From assembly GCF_031180885.1 (NCBI RefSeq), contig NZ_JAPSLK010000004.1, forward strand, positions 186,001 through 250,000: a stretch of 64,000 nucleotides of DNA. Direction: 5' to 3'. Shown here piece after piece: positions 47,090-56,032 of the stretch. The translations under genes and the position numbers were made by a program. Numbering within the stretch: the stretch's first letter is position 1; every line of letters begins with the position of its first letter. This stretch comes from Saccharothrix sp. GTDB lineage: Bacteria; Actinomycetota; Actinomycetes; Mycobacteriales; Pseudonocardiaceae. The notes beneath the pieces were generated by a model. That model saw only the letters and a list, made by a program, of their open reading frames with translations. It had not been told where the DNA came from and searched no databases.

Positions 47090-47439
47090 GCGACGGCGTC
47101 TTCCAGGCCCCGGTGGATGGTGATCACCTGGTCCACCTGGGTGATTTGGAGCGGCCGCAGGACGGCGCGGTGGTCGGCGACGACGGCGAACTCGACGCCG
47201 CGGCGCTGTGCTTCGAGGTGGATCTCCAGAAGTGCCGCGATGCCCAGGGAACCCAGCAGCCGTACCCTGGTGAGGTCGGCGACGAGGACGGCCGGGCGCT
47301 CGTCCAGCCGAGCCGTCAGCTCCGCGCGCAGGGTCTCCACGCTGGTGACGTCCAGGTCGCCGGCGACGTGGGCGACCGTCGCGCCGGGCAGGTCGGTGCT
47401 CACGACCACGACGCTGGTACGGGGATCGTGGTCGGTCAC
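47086..47439 (-). CDS. STAS-domain protein (anti-sigma factor antagonist-like)
   Basis: A 117-residue STAS protein from GTG 47439 with GGAGG eight bases upstream. It has HVAGDLDVTSVETLRAELTA, VLVADLTRVRLLGSLGIAAL and LEIHLEAQRRGVEFAVVADH. In SpoIIAA-type antagonists the Ser in D-x-S is phosphorylated; here the loop reads LLGSLGIAALLEIH, with Ser at the expected place. Such proteins free a sigma factor by binding an anti-sigma kinase. No kinase or sigma gene is adjacent. Confidence 0.82.
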   Translation of the reverse strand: MTDHDPRTSVVVVSTDLPGATVAHVAGDLDVTSVETLRAELTARLDERPAVLVADLTRVRLLGSLGIAALLEIHLEAQRRGVEFAVVADHRAVLRPLQITQVDQVITIHRGLEDAVA

Positions 47440-47533
47440 GATGCGTTCCTCCTCCCGCCGGCCACCTCGCCCTGCCGCACGCACGTCGACGGGCGGTGGT
47501 GTGTGGGGTGGATCGCGTGGAATCGATTTGGCG

Positions 47534-47777
47534 TTACTCCGGCCGGATGTCACGGAGAACGTCGGCCGAGCCGAGCAGGTCATGGGGGAGCATCACCGGT
47601 TCGCCGTCCAGAGGGGTGTCCCGTAGCGGACCGCGTCGGCGGTGGGGACGCCCAGGTGGATCTCGACCGGTCCCTCGGCGGTCACCGGTTGCGGCGGGAT
47701 CGCCATGGACGGGGTGGCGGCCCGGGTCGCGGCGGCGGTGTCGGGACCAGGGGCGCCTGGCCCCAACCGTGGTCCAT
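47534..47777 (-). pseudogene. Frame-broken small gene
   Basis: ATG 47777 has a perfect AGGAGG eight bases upstream and begins MDHGWGQAPLVP, but protein-like sequence continues only after frame changes: PSMAIPPQPVTAEGPVEIHL and GVPTADAVRYGTPL in one frame, then DGEPVMLPHDLLGSADVLRD in another, ending at 47534. If joined it would be about 80 residues. Family unknown. The rest of the stretch 47440-48146 shows nothing else I can support. Confidence 0.35.
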
Positions 47778-48146
47778 GGCAACCACCTCCTGGTTTGACG
47801 GTGCAGGGGGATCCGCAGTGGGTGTCGCAGAAGTCCCACCGGACCCGGGACCCGCCGTTGCGCTAGTACGAAGTGGACAGTCCATTGAGGTCGATGGCGA
47901 CGGTCGTGTCGGTGGAGGTGCCGGTTCGGCCATATCCATCTCCCGAAGACCAGGGAAGACCAGAGTCCCCACCAAAGCCAGGCCGGTTCAGCAACTGAAC
48001 GTGACGCCGCCGGCCTCGTATTGATGACGTCCACTCCCCGAACAGGGATTCATGCGGCAGGCGGCCACAACGGCGGTGTAGAAGAGGTTGGGCCGGTCCT
48101 GCTCGGGGGAACCGGTGGCGCTCCGCTGGGGAAGGTGGTTGCGAAG

Positions 48147-48821
48147 ATGGGCAGTACGGACGATCAACGTGACGGTGACCATGACGGGATGTCGGCGGAA
48201 CAGGCGGCGCTGTTCCTGACCGGAGGGCCGGTGGGTCGGGAACTGCGGGAGGGGAGCCACGAGGCGGGTGGCCCGCGGGAGGGTCTGACCACGACCGCGA
48301 CCGCGCCGGTGCTCGAGTTGCACGTGTGCCGGGGGTTGAACTCCTGCAAGGCGCATGACGAGTCCGGGAAGGCGAAGCTGCCCGGAGAGGGCACCTGTGC
48401 CACGGCGCTGCACGTCTGCCACGGCGACAACCAGTGCCGGGGGCAGGGCGGGTGCGGTTACGCCGGCAGTGAGTTCGAGCAGACCAAGCCGGGCGAGCAG
48501 TCGTGCAGCGCCAACGGCAGTTGCGCGAGCCCGATCAACGAGTGCCGGGTGGCGTCGGCGGGTCCGTTCAAGGGCACGAGCGTGTGGAAGTTGGCGCGCA
48601 CGCGGTTCGAGGCGCGGATGTGGGATGCCGGCATCGCGTTCGGCCCGGCGCCCGGCGAGGGCTATCCGAACGACAAGGTGCCGCCGTACGAGACGGATCG
48701 CGCGCAGCTCTTCGCCCTGCTGAACGCGAGGCCGATCGTGACCCCGCGGGTCGAGGAGGGGCAGCGGGCCGAGGAGCCCGAGCAGGTGGTCGAGCTGCCG
48801 CGTTACGTGGGCCGCGTCTGA
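48147..48821 (+). CDS. Cys-rich MNIO substrate (RiPP/metallophore precursor)
   Basis: A 224-residue protein from ATG 48147. Nine cysteines fall at residues 61, 67, 84, 91, 97, 103, 120, 126 and 133, mostly in CX5C spacing (CRGLNSC, CHGDNQC followed by C103, CSANGSC). Such C-x-G-x-N-x-C repeats occur in substrates of multinuclear non-heme iron oxidases, which turn Cys into oxazolone/thioamide or related groups that can bind copper (bufferin-type). A conserved-looking C-terminal part ([20 protein letters not shown], then [15 protein letters not shown]) follows. No signal peptide is visible, unlike bufferins. The stop overlaps the MNIO start (TGATG), strong evidence for a precursor-enzyme pair. 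Confidence 0.8.
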   Translation: MGSTDDQRDGDHDGMSAEQAALFLTGGPVGRELREGSHEAGGPREGLTTTATAPVLELHVCRGLNSCKAHDESGKAKLPGEGTCATALHVCHGDNQCRGQGGCGYAGSEFEQTKPGEQSCSANGSCASPINECRVASAGPFKGTSVWKLARTRFEARMWDAGIAFGPAPGEGYPNDKVPPYETDRAQLFALLNARPIVTPRVEEGQRAEEPEQVVELPRYVGRV

Positions 48822-49657
48822 TGTCGGCACTCGACCGGCTCGGCCCGCGGGACCTGGGCTTCGGCGTCGGCCTGCGCTCGCAGCACGCCGACCAGGTGCT
48901 CCGGGGGCCGTCCGGGGTGGACTGGTTCGAGGTCGTCACGGAGAACGTCCTGGACAACGGCGGTTACGCCCGGTACCTGCTCGACCAGGTCGCCGAGCGG
49001 TTTCCCGTGGTGTTGCACGGTGTGTCGCTGTCGATCGGGAGCACCGATCCGCTCGACCTGGACTACCTGCGACGGGTAAGGCGGCTGGCCACCGGTGTGG
49101 GCGCCGTGTGGGTGTCGGACCACCTGTGCTGGACCGGGGTTCTCGGGTTGAACACGCACGAGCTGCTGCCCCTGCCGCTGACCGAGGAGTCGTTGCGCCA
49201 CGTCGTGCGCAGGGTCCGGGTCGCGCAGGACGTGCTGGAGCGTCCGCTGGTCCTCGAGAACCCCAGCACGTACCTCGGCTTCACGGAGTCGACCGTGCCG
49301 GAGTGCGAGTTCCTCGCCCGGTTGGCGGAGGAGGCCGGCTGCGGGTTGCTGCTGGACGTGAACAACGTCTACGTGTCGGCGGTCAACCACGAGTTCGACC
49401 CGTACGACTACGTCCGGGCGCTGCCGCCCGACCGGATCGCGTACCTGCACCTCGCTGGGCACACCGACCGCGGCACGCACCTGATCGACACGCACGACCA
49501 GCCGGTGGCCGATCCGGTGTGGGACCTGTACGAGTTCACGACCGGCCTGCTGCCGTCGGTGTCGGTGCTGATCGAGTGGGACGACCGGATTCCGCCGTTC
49601 CCGGTCCTGACCGCCGAGCTGGACAAGGCGCGGGAGCGGACGGCCCGTGTCGGCTGA
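48821..49657 (+). CDS. DUF692 multinuclear non-heme iron oxidase (MNIO)
   Basis: A 278-residue DUF692 TIM-barrel enzyme. Conserved elements are [57 protein letters not shown] (His/Asp metal ligands), [30 protein letters not shown] and [19 protein letters not shown]. The family (MbnB, TglH, BufB) uses two or three irons and O2 to modify Cys in peptides. It starts inside the stop of the Cys-rich precursor and overlaps its partner-protein gene by 11 nt. The product chemistry cannot be read from sequence. Confidence 0.92.
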   Translation: MSALDRLGPRDLGFGVGLRSQHADQVLRGPSGVDWFEVVTENVLDNGGYARYLLDQVAERFPVVLHGVSLSIGSTDPLDLDYLRRVRRLATGVGAVWVSDHLCWTGVLGLNTHELLPLPLTEESLRHVVRRVRVAQDVLERPLVLENPSTYLGFTESTVPECEFLARLAEEAGCGLLLDVNNVYVSAVNHEFDPYDYVRALPPDRIAYLHLAGHTDRGTHLIDTHDQPVADPVWDLYEFTTGLLPSVSVLIEWDDRIPPFPVLTAELDKARERTARVG

Positions 49658-50453
49658 GCGGTTGCGCCGGCTCCAGAGCTGGTTGCAGGGCGCGATCCTG
49701 GGCCCGCCGGACGCCGGTGAGCCGGCGGACGTGGTGGTGGGGACGGCACGGCTGTCCGCGGCGCGGCGGCTGGCGATCTACCAGCACGGTTACCGCTCCA
49801 GGCTGGTCAACTGCCTGAACGCGCAGTACCCGGTCGCCCGGCACCTGCTCGGCGCGGAGTTGTTCGAGGAGTTCGCCCGGGAGTACCTGCGGGCCCGCCC
49901 TTCGCGCAGCTACACGTTGGAGGCGCTCGGCGCGGGGTTCGCCGACCACTTGGCCGCCGGTCGTCCGGACCTGGCCTCGGGGGAGCGGGAGCCGTGGATC
50001 GACCTGCTGCTCGACGTCGTCCGGTTCGAGCGGGCCTTCACCGAGGCGCACGCCGCGGCCGGCGCGGAGTTCGGCGAACCGCCACCGGTCGCGCCGGAGT
50101 TCGGTGACCCGAGGTGGGCGGACACCGCGGTGTCCACTGTGGAGTGCCTGCGGCTGGTTCGGGCGGGTTTCCCGGTGCACACCTTCGCGGTCGCGGTGCG
50201 TGCCGGTCAGGATCCGCCGCTGCCCCGGCCGGGTGAGGTCCGGTTGGCGTTGGCGCGCACCGACTTCGTGGTGACGGTGGCCGAACTGGACGAACCCCGC
50301 TACCGGCTGCTGGCGGCGCTGCGGGCCGGCACGCCCCTGGGCCGGGCCGGTCGCGACGCCGGGTTGACCCCGCAGGAGGCCGACGCGTGCCTGCGCACCT
50401 GGATCGCCGATCGACTGATCGTCGGAATCAACGGAAGGACTCCCCACCGATGA
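49647..50453 (+). CDS. DUF2063-family MNIO partner protein
   Basis: A 268-residue protein from GTG 49647. The N-terminal ~95 residues match the DUF2063 (putative DNA-binding) domain: [74 protein letters not shown]. In MNIO operons this type (TglI, MbnC or BufC-like) acts as the peptide-presenting partner rather than a DNA-binder. The C-terminal ~70 residues ([20 protein letters not shown]) look like the partner's wHTH-like end. It is flanked by overlaps on both sides, so the operon is tightly coupled. Confidence 0.85.
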   Translation: MSAERLRRLQSWLQGAILGPPDAGEPADVVVGTARLSAARRLAIYQHGYRSRLVNCLNAQYPVARHLLGAELFEEFAREYLRARPSRSYTLEALGAGFADHLAAGRPDLASGEREPWIDLLLDVVRFERAFTEAHAAAGAEFGEPPPVAPEFGDPRWADTAVSTVECLRLVRAGFPVHTFAVAVRAGQDPPLPRPGEVRLALARTDFVVTVAELDEPRYRLLAALRAGTPLGRAGRDAGLTPQEADACLRTWIADRLIVGINGRTPHR

Positions 50454-51742
50454 CCACCACCCACACCGCCGTGCCCAGGGGGTACCGGTCCCCCACGGCC
50501 GACAAACCGATCGACTCCGTCGACTCGCTGTTTTCGCACCTCTACGACGCGGCCCGGCTGGAGCTGTCGACCATCCCGCTGTACCTGTACGCCGCGTACT
50601 CGATCAAGACGGACAACGTGTCGCAGTGGTCGGCGGGACCGGGCGCCTTCCGGCTGATCAAGAGCATCGTGGTCGAGGAGATGCTGCACCTGTCCCTGGT
50701 GCGCAACCTGATCGTGGCCATCGGGCGCGGCGACGACATCAAGTTCCAGAACGCGGATTTCGTTCCGAAGTTCCCTTCACCGATGTTGCACCGGGTGCCG
50801 AAGCTCGAGCTCAAGTTGTCCCGGCTGACCACGGACCTGGTTCGGGACGTCTTCATGCCGCTGGAACTCCCGGCGAAGGTGGGCGCGCCGGAGGAGCCGG
50901 GCAAGCACTACCAGACGATCGGCCAGTTCTACAAGGCGATCTTCGACGGTTTCCAGCGGCTGTGCGGTATCGATCCCGTGGTGCCCTCCCGACGGGATCC
51001 GCGGCGGGAGCGAGAGCTGGAGCTGGAGCTGTTCAAGCACAACCGGCTGGACCTGCAGTACACCAACACGTACTGGAACGAGGGCGGCGGGGGCGCGCCG
51101 ATCATCGTGAACGACCTGTATTCGGCGCTCACCGCGATCAACGTGATCGTGGAGCAGGGCGAGGGCATGGACCCGGACCAGCAGGTGGTGCCGATCGACC
51201 CGGCGGATCCGAAGGAGGGCATGACGACGGGTCTGTTCGAGGCTCCGCACTACGTGAAGTTCAAGCGCATCGCCGACGGCTGGGAACCGATCGGCGAGGT
51301 CTACCACGTGCCGGAGAACCCGCGCGTGGCCGATTACCCCGAGGGGCCCGTCCGCGACCTCGGACAGTTGGCGTGCGCCGCCTACACCTACGTGCTCGCG
51401 CTTTTGGACGAGCTCTACAACACCTCGGGGATGGACGTGAAGCCGGGCGCGAGGAGCCCGCGTTACGGGTTGGAGCGCGTGTTCGTCGCGGCGATGCAGG
51501 GTCTGCTGTTCGGGGTGGTCAAGGAGTTGGTCCGCACGCCGATCACCGAGGGGCCGCACCGCACGTTGCACGCCGCGCCGACGTTCGAGTACTACGAATT
51601 CCCTGAGGACGTGCCGATGACCCAGCACCTGAAGGAGCTGTGCGAGCTCGTGCTGCCGCACTACCCGGCGCTCGGCGGGGACAACGGCGTCCTGTGGCTG
51701 ATCAGCGAGCAGATGCCGAAGGACCTCGGCACCCGCCATTAG
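50450..51742 (+). CDS. Ferritin-like domain protein (VioB N-terminal-like)
   Basis: A 430-residue protein whose start ATG overlaps the previous stop (ATGA). Residues ~25-260 form a ferritin-like four-helix bundle with AARLELSTIPLYLYAAYSI and KSIVVEEMLHLSLVRNLIVA (ExxH metal motif), and a later Glu-rich helix; this resembles the iminophenylpyruvate dimer synthase/ferritin-like family. Residues ~290-430 are less conserved. As the last gene of an MNIO operon it may carry out a further di-iron oxidation or manage iron; this is inferred. It is followed by a very strong terminator. Confidence 0.8.
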   Translation: MTTTHTAVPRGYRSPTADKPIDSVDSLFSHLYDAARLELSTIPLYLYAAYSIKTDNVSQWSAGPGAFRLIKSIVVEEMLHLSLVRNLIVAIGRGDDIKFQNADFVPKFPSPMLHRVPKLELKLSRLTTDLVRDVFMPLELPAKVGAPEEPGKHYQTIGQFYKAIFDGFQRLCGIDPVVPSRRDPRRERELELELFKHNRLDLQYTNTYWNEGGGGAPIIVNDLYSALTAINVIVEQGEGMDPDQQVVPIDPADPKEGMTTGLFEAPHYVKFKRIADGWEPIGEVYHVPENPRVADYPEGPVRDLGQLACAAYTYVLALLDELYNTSGMDVKPGARSPRYGLERVFVAAMQGLLFGVVKELVRTPITEGPHRTLHAAPTFEYYEFPEDVPMTQHLKELCELVLPHYPALGGDNGVLWLISEQMPKDLGTRH

Positions 51743-51751
51743 GAACGGGGT

Positions 51752-51799
51752 GACCCGGCCGGCCCGCGGTGGGGCGTTCCCACCGCGGCCGGCCGGGTC
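51752..51799. terminator. Strong bidirectional terminator
   Basis: Arms 51752-51773 and 51779-51799 pair over 21 bp with one bulged C and a 5-nt loop, between the ends of the convergent ferritin-like and 51820 genes. Confidence 0.88.
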
Positions 51800-51819
51800 G
51801 AGGTCGGTCCACAGCGGCG

Positions 51820-52800
51820 TCACATCGTCTTCACCCTGGTGAGCACGTTGGAGGTCGGGTGCTGGAAGGTGTAGTGCTCGTCGCCGATCAGGATGTCGAG
51901 CACGATGCGCTGCGTGTAGGCGAGGATGTCGTAGTTGGCGCCGCCGTCGAGTGACATGAGCCAGTAGTCCGCGCCGTAGCCGGTGAGTGCCGCCTTCCGC
52001 TGTTCGAAGGGGATGTTCATCACCTGGCCACCGTTGGCGGTGTCGACCTGGCAGTGGATGTGGTTGGAGACGGGGTGGCCGGCCGCGAACAGGTCCAGGA
52101 TCGCGACTTGGAGCGGCAGGTTGATCTGTTCGGTCAGCTCGGGTTGAGGGTTTTGGTAGTCGTCCGGAGCGGTGAGGGTGTCTTGGTACGGTGAGGTGTC
52201 GAGACCTTCGGGGGTCGGCTCCGGAGAGCTCGCTTTCGGGATCAGCGGTGCGAGGAGATGTTCCGTGTAGTTGCCCATGGCCAGGACCGAGACGCCGTGT
52301 GGCACCGAGATCTGCTTGCAGATCGTTTGTGTCGAGGGCTGTGGTTCGGGATCGCCCGGCTCATAGGCTTGGGGGTCCGTCGGATAGGGGCCGATCGGCT
52401 GGTTTTCCGTCTGGAGGTACAGCCACGCCCCGTTCTCCTCGTGGACGATGGTGTCGATGCCGGGGCCTTCGGCGAAACGAATCTGCTGGTCGTAGAACAG
52501 CGCGTACGGCGACTGCTGGTAGTCGCCGCCCCGGTTCGGCGCCTCCACCGGGCCGACCACGTCGCCCATGCCTTTGAACACGATCTTCTCGTAGTAGGTG
52601 AAGTTCTTCAGGATGTACCCCGAGTTCTTCCCGTTCTGGGGTGACTGCTGCGGTAGGGGCATGACGTTGTACGAGTACGGGCTGTCCGGGCCGCCCTTGC
52701 CGGTGCCGGGCAGGTCCTGATTCGTCCACGTGCCGATCAGCAGTTGCTGGAAGTGTGACAGGTCCGCGATTTGTGCCTTGAGTGGCATCAGGCGCTCCAT
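51820..52800 (-). CDS. Hypothetical beta-rich protein, possibly heme- or ligand-binding
   Basis: A 326-residue protein from ATG 52800 with GGGGAGGAACA directly upstream. Near residue 20 LLIGTWTNQDLPG recalls the GxW opening of lipocalin/nitrobindin beta-barrels. Later segments (YSYNVMPLPQQSPQNG, KNFTYYEKIVFKGMGDVVGP, VHEENGAWLYLQTENQPIGP, VPHGVSVLAMGNYTEHLLAP) suggest two barrel-like domains. No signal peptide or catalytic motif is seen. It is convergent with the MNIO operon, sharing the terminator. Family uncertain. Confidence 0.6.
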   Translation of the reverse strand: MERLMPLKAQIADLSHFQQLLIGTWTNQDLPGTGKGGPDSPYSYNVMPLPQQSPQNGKNSGYILKNFTYYEKIVFKGMGDVVGPVEAPNRGGDYQQSPYALFYDQQIRFAEGPGIDTIVHEENGAWLYLQTENQPIGPYPTDPQAYEPGDPEPQPSTQTICKQISVPHGVSVLAMGNYTEHLLAPLIPKASSPEPTPEGLDTSPYQDTLTAPDDYQNPQPELTEQINLPLQVAILDLFAAGHPVSNHIHCQVDTANGGQVMNIPFEQRKAALTGYGADYWLMSLDGGANYDILAYTQRIVLDILIGDEHYTFQHPTSNVLTRVKTM

Positions 52801-53019
52801 TGTTCCTCCCCAGCCCCCCTGAAACATGGTCGATCGTCGCCGGCACGCACATCAAGGGAACCCCGGAGGCGTCACCCCTCGTGGCATCTCCGTCACACGT
52901 TCGGAGACGAGTTCGTCGCGTGACGCGACCGCCGGGACCAAGCGCTGTCTCGTGAGTCGGTGACGGCTCGGCTGGGTCGATCGGCGATCAGGGTCGGGTG
53001 CGGGTGATCTCGGCGTCCC

Positions 53020-53225
53020 GGTCGGAGTGGATGAACCACCGGTACTCCACCGATCTCCGGGTCGCCGTCGACGCCGGCACCCGCCTGGTGATCGCGGGCG
53101 GTGATCCCGCGGGCGGTGATCCCGCGTCCGGGCAGCCGCAACGACCGCACCGTCCACCACGACTCCGGCATCGCCGACGCGCTCGCCGGGCGTCCACCCG
53201 CGACGCTGGCGGGCGTCGCATCGGT
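53020..53225 (+). mobile_element. IS5-type transposase internal remnant
   Basis: The plus strand encodes STDLRVAVDAGTRLVIAGGD and, after a frame change, RPGSRNDRTVHHDSGIADAL, the DDE-core region of IS5-like transposases (usually ...PLPGNRNDxxAWxxSG). The ends are missing and a 15-bp duplication interrupts it. The surrounding stretch 52801-53436 shows no other gene; its left part probably holds the promoter of the 51820-52800 gene. Confidence 0.55.
53094..53123 (+). repeat. 15-bp exact tandem duplication
   Basis: GCGGGCGGTGATCCC occurs twice in a row (53094-53108 and 53109-53123) inside the transposase remnant. It keeps the frame but inserts GGDPA residues, probably by replication slippage. 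Confidence 0.85.
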
Positions 53226-53436
53226 CAGCGGTAGCAGCACCGCGGACTGCCGAGATGAGGTTCCGACGAAGCCGGCCGCGCCGCGGGGACCGGGCTCCGA
53301 AGGGGCAGCGGTGTTGGACCAGGTCGCCGTGTCCGGTCCGGAGCACCCGGAACAGCACCGCGGCCTCCCGAGAAGGAGTTCTCCGGGTGCCGGTGCCCGC
53401 CGTCCGGGCGTTCGGTCGTCATCCGGCGTCCGAGCG

Positions 53437-54081
53437 CTACCGCAGGATCCCCTCGTGCAGCGCCCGCAGGACCGCGTTGGTCCGGTCCCGGGCGCCGAGT
53501 TTGAGCAGGATGGTCGAGACGTGATTCTTCACCGTGCCTTCGGCGAGGAACAGGGCCGCGGAGATCTCCCGGTTGTTGTAGCCCTCGGCCACCAGCCGCA
53601 GCACCTCCCGCTCGCGCTCGGTGAGCTCCTTCACGGACGCTGCGCCGGCCCCCACCGGCGACCGGCCGGAGCGGATCGCCCGCAGCAGCCGGTCGGTGAT
53701 GGACGGGGCGATCAGGGTCCCGCCGCCGGCCAGGGTGTGCACCGCACGGGTCAGCTGCTCGAGCGTCACGTCCTTGAGCAGGTACCCGCGCGCGCCGGCG
53801 TGGAGCGCGTCGAGCACCAGCGAGTCGTCGTCGAAGGTCGTCAGGACGAGCACCGGGACCTCGACACCACGCTCGCGCAACCGGTGCAGGGTCCAAATGC
53901 CGTCGTACCGGGGCATCCGCAGGTCGAGCAGGACCACGTCCGGCGCCGTCTCGGCGATGACGTCCAGCGCGGACTGCCCGTCGTCGGCCTCGCCGGCCAC
54001 CTCGACCTCGGCGACCTCCAGCAGGGTGCGGATCCCCTGCCGAACCAGGGTCTGGTCGTCGACCACCACGACCCGGGTCAC
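53437..54081 (-). CDS. NarL/LuxR-type response regulator
   Basis: A 214-residue regulator from GTG 54081. The receiver domain has VVVVDDQTLVRQG, DVVLLDLRMPRYDG (phospho-Asp), LTTFDDD and the Lys of ARGYLLKD. The C-terminal LuxR helix-turn-helix reads LTEREREVLRLVAEGYNNRE and TVKNHVSTILLKLGARDRTN. It overlaps the histidine kinase gene by 4 nt. The pair is divergent from an ABC transporter, the usual layout for antibiotic- or peptide-responsive resistance modules in actinomycetes. Confidence 0.93.
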   Translation of the reverse strand: MTRVVVVDDQTLVRQGIRTLLEVAEVEVAGEADDGQSALDVIAETAPDVVLLDLRMPRYDGIWTLHRLRERGVEVPVLVLTTFDDDSLVLDALHAGARGYLLKDVTLEQLTRAVHTLAGGGTLIAPSITDRLLRAIRSGRSPVGAGAASVKELTEREREVLRLVAEGYNNREISAALFLAEGTVKNHVSTILLKLGARDRTNAVLRALHEGILR

Positions 54082-55181
54082 GACACCGGCACCCGCGCCG
54101 TCACCCGGAACCCGCCGCTGCCGTCGAACGCCACGGCGCCGCCGAGCGCCTCGAACCGCTCGACGAGCCCGCGCAGCCCGTTGCCGAGCACCGGCTCACG
54201 CGCCCCGCGCCCGTCGTCCACGGCGGTCAGGATCGCGGACGGCCCGTCGGAGGAGACCTGGATCCACAGCTCGCGGGCGTCGGCATGGCGGATCGCGTTC
54301 GTCACCAGTTCCTGCACGGCCCGCACGAACGCGGCGGTCTGCTCCTCACCCACCCGGACGTCGGCGTCGACGTCGATCGACACCTCCAGACCCGGCAGGT
54401 CCTGCACCACCTGACGCAGCGCCTCGGTGAGATCCGACGGCTCGGTCCGCAACTCGCCCACCGTCGCGCGCACGTCCGCCAGCAGGTCCCGGGCGACCCG
54501 GTTCGCCCGGTCGACGTGGGTCCGCGCCTGCTCGGGTTCGCGGTGCCGCGCCGCCTCCAGCTCCAGCGTGAGGACGGTCAGCTGGTGGCCGATGAGATCG
54601 TGCAGGTCACGCGAGATCCGCAGGCGCTCCGCCGTGCGGGTCGACTCCGACAGCAGGACCGCGGTCGCCCGCAGGTCGACGTGTGCCTCGGTCAGCTCAC
54701 GGCGCATCCGCTGCTCGCGAACGAACGCCACGGAACTCAGCACCACCGCCAACTGGATCAGCAGGTAGAAGCCCAAGGTGGTCGTCGTCTCGGCGACCCC
54801 TCCGCCGCGCTGCACCGCGACCAGCGCGAGGACACCCGTGTTGAGCCCCACGACGACGAACGCGACGTACACCGGCGCGACGTAGACGCTCAACGCCGCG
54901 ACGAGGACCAGCAGGATCGACAGCAGCCCGAGGTTCGGCGCGGTGAGCACGACCGCCCAGCACGACCCGACCGCCGCGGCGAACGCCACGTGCCTGAACG
55001 TGGACGGCCGGTCGCCGACCGCGGTGACCAGCAGGACGGCGATGTGCGCGGCGAACAGCGCGATCCACCAGCCTCGGGCGATCGTCGGCTCGGCGACTCC
55101 GAACAGGACCGGCCCGCCCACCGCTACCGACACGACGAGCATCGCCAGCCCGGACCACACCTCCACCCCCACTCGACGCAT
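54078..55181 (-). CDS. Membrane sensor histidine kinase (HisKA_3 type)
   Basis: A 367-residue kinase. Residues ~8-150 form about five or six membrane helices without a large extracellular loop (intramembrane-sensing style). A short coiled coil precedes the HisKA_3 box ERLRISRDLHDLIGHQLTVL with the phospho-acceptor His. The ATP-binding domain shows AVQELVTNAIRHADA, AILTAVDDGRGAREPVLGNG and LRGLVERFEALGGAV. It overlaps the response regulator by 4 nt and lies 113 bases from the divergent ABC transporter gene. A role in sensing envelope stress or a peptide is inferred. Confidence 0.92.
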   Translation of the reverse strand: MRRVGVEVWSGLAMLVVSVAVGGPVLFGVAEPTIARGWWIALFAAHIAVLLVTAVGDRPSTFRHVAFAAAVGSCWAVVLTAPNLGLLSILLVLVAALSVYVAPVYVAFVVVGLNTGVLALVAVQRGGGVAETTTTLGFYLLIQLAVVLSSVAFVREQRMRRELTEAHVDLRATAVLLSESTRTAERLRISRDLHDLIGHQLTVLTLELEAARHREPEQARTHVDRANRVARDLLADVRATVGELRTEPSDLTEALRQVVQDLPGLEVSIDVDADVRVGEEQTAAFVRAVQELVTNAIRHADARELWIQVSSDGPSAILTAVDDGRGAREPVLGNGLRGLVERFEALGGAVAFDGSGGFRVTARVPVS

Positions 55182-55294
55182 GACACCACCTTAGGTTCCG
55201 GGCGCCGCGCCGCGCCGGTGCCGAAAGTCATGGTGTGGGCTCCTGACCATCGGCACAGGCGCACCGCCGCCCGCGCCACCTAGCGTCCCGGCCC

Positions 55295-56032
55295 ATGAGC
55301 AGCACCACGGCCGCGATCGAGGCCGAGAACCTCCACAAGCGGTACGGCGACACGGTCGCGGTCGACGATCTGAGCCTGCGGGTCGCCACGGGCGAAGTGC
55401 TCGGCATCCTCGGCACCAACGGCGCCGGCAAGACCACCGCCGTCGAGATGATCGCCGGGTTGCGCAACCCGGACCGCGGCCGGGTCCGCGTGCTCGGCCT
55501 GGACCCGGTTCGCGACCGCGCGAAGGTCCGGCAGGTGCTCGGCGTCCAGCTGCAAGAGGCCACCCTGCACAGCGCGTTGACCGTCGCCGAGCTCCTCGCC
55601 CTCCACCGCAGCTTCTACCCCGACCCCAGGCCCGCCGAGGAGCTGCTGGAGCTGGTCGGTCTGGCCGGCCGGCGCGACATCCGCTTCGACGATCTCTCCG
55701 GTGGACAGCGGCAACGCCTGTCCGTCGCCCTCGCACTCGCCGGACGGCCCCGCGCGGTGATCCTCGACGAGCTGACGACGGGCCTCGATCCGCGGGCCAG
55801 ACGCCGGATGTGGACGACGATCGAGGGCCTTCGCGACGAGCGGGTCACCGTCGTCCTGGTCAGTCACGCGATGGACGAGGTAGAACGCCTCTGCGACCGC
55901 GTGGCCCTGATCGACGCGGGTCGCGTCGTCGCGCTCGACACCCCCGCCGGCCTCGTCGCGCTCGCCGGCGCCGGGAACCTCGACGAGGCGATCGTCACGC
56001 TCACCGGCAAGGAACTGGTGGACACCGAATGA
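55295..56032 (+). CDS. ABC transporter ATP-binding protein
   Basis: A 245-residue ABC ATPase: Walker A GTNGAGKTTAVEM, signature LSGGQRQRLSVALALAG, Walker B AVILDELTTGLD and H-loop VVLVSHAMDEVERL. It belongs to the drug/peptide exporter (DrrA/CcmA-like) group. Its stop overlaps the permease start (ATGA). With the divergent two-component system and the azole-peptide cluster 50 bp beyond the permease, it is a candidate for export or self-immunity; this is inference from position. Confidence 0.93.
   Translation: MSSTTAAIEAENLHKRYGDTVAVDDLSLRVATGEVLGILGTNGAGKTTAVEMIAGLRNPDRGRVRVLGLDPVRDRAKVRQVLGVQLQEATLHSALTVAELLALHRSFYPDPRPAEELLELVGLAGRRDIRFDDLSGGQRQRLSVALALAGRPRAVILDELTTGLDPRARRRMWTTIEGLRDERVTVVLVSHAMDEVERLCDRVALIDAGRVVALDTPAGLVALAGAGNLDEAIVTLTGKELVDTE

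Noticed and set aside
45766-47777. Candidate precursor peptide for the azole cluster at the right edge
   Set aside because: The small ORFs here have few Cys/Ser/Thr in a core-like tail and lie 9 kb or more away across unrelated operons.
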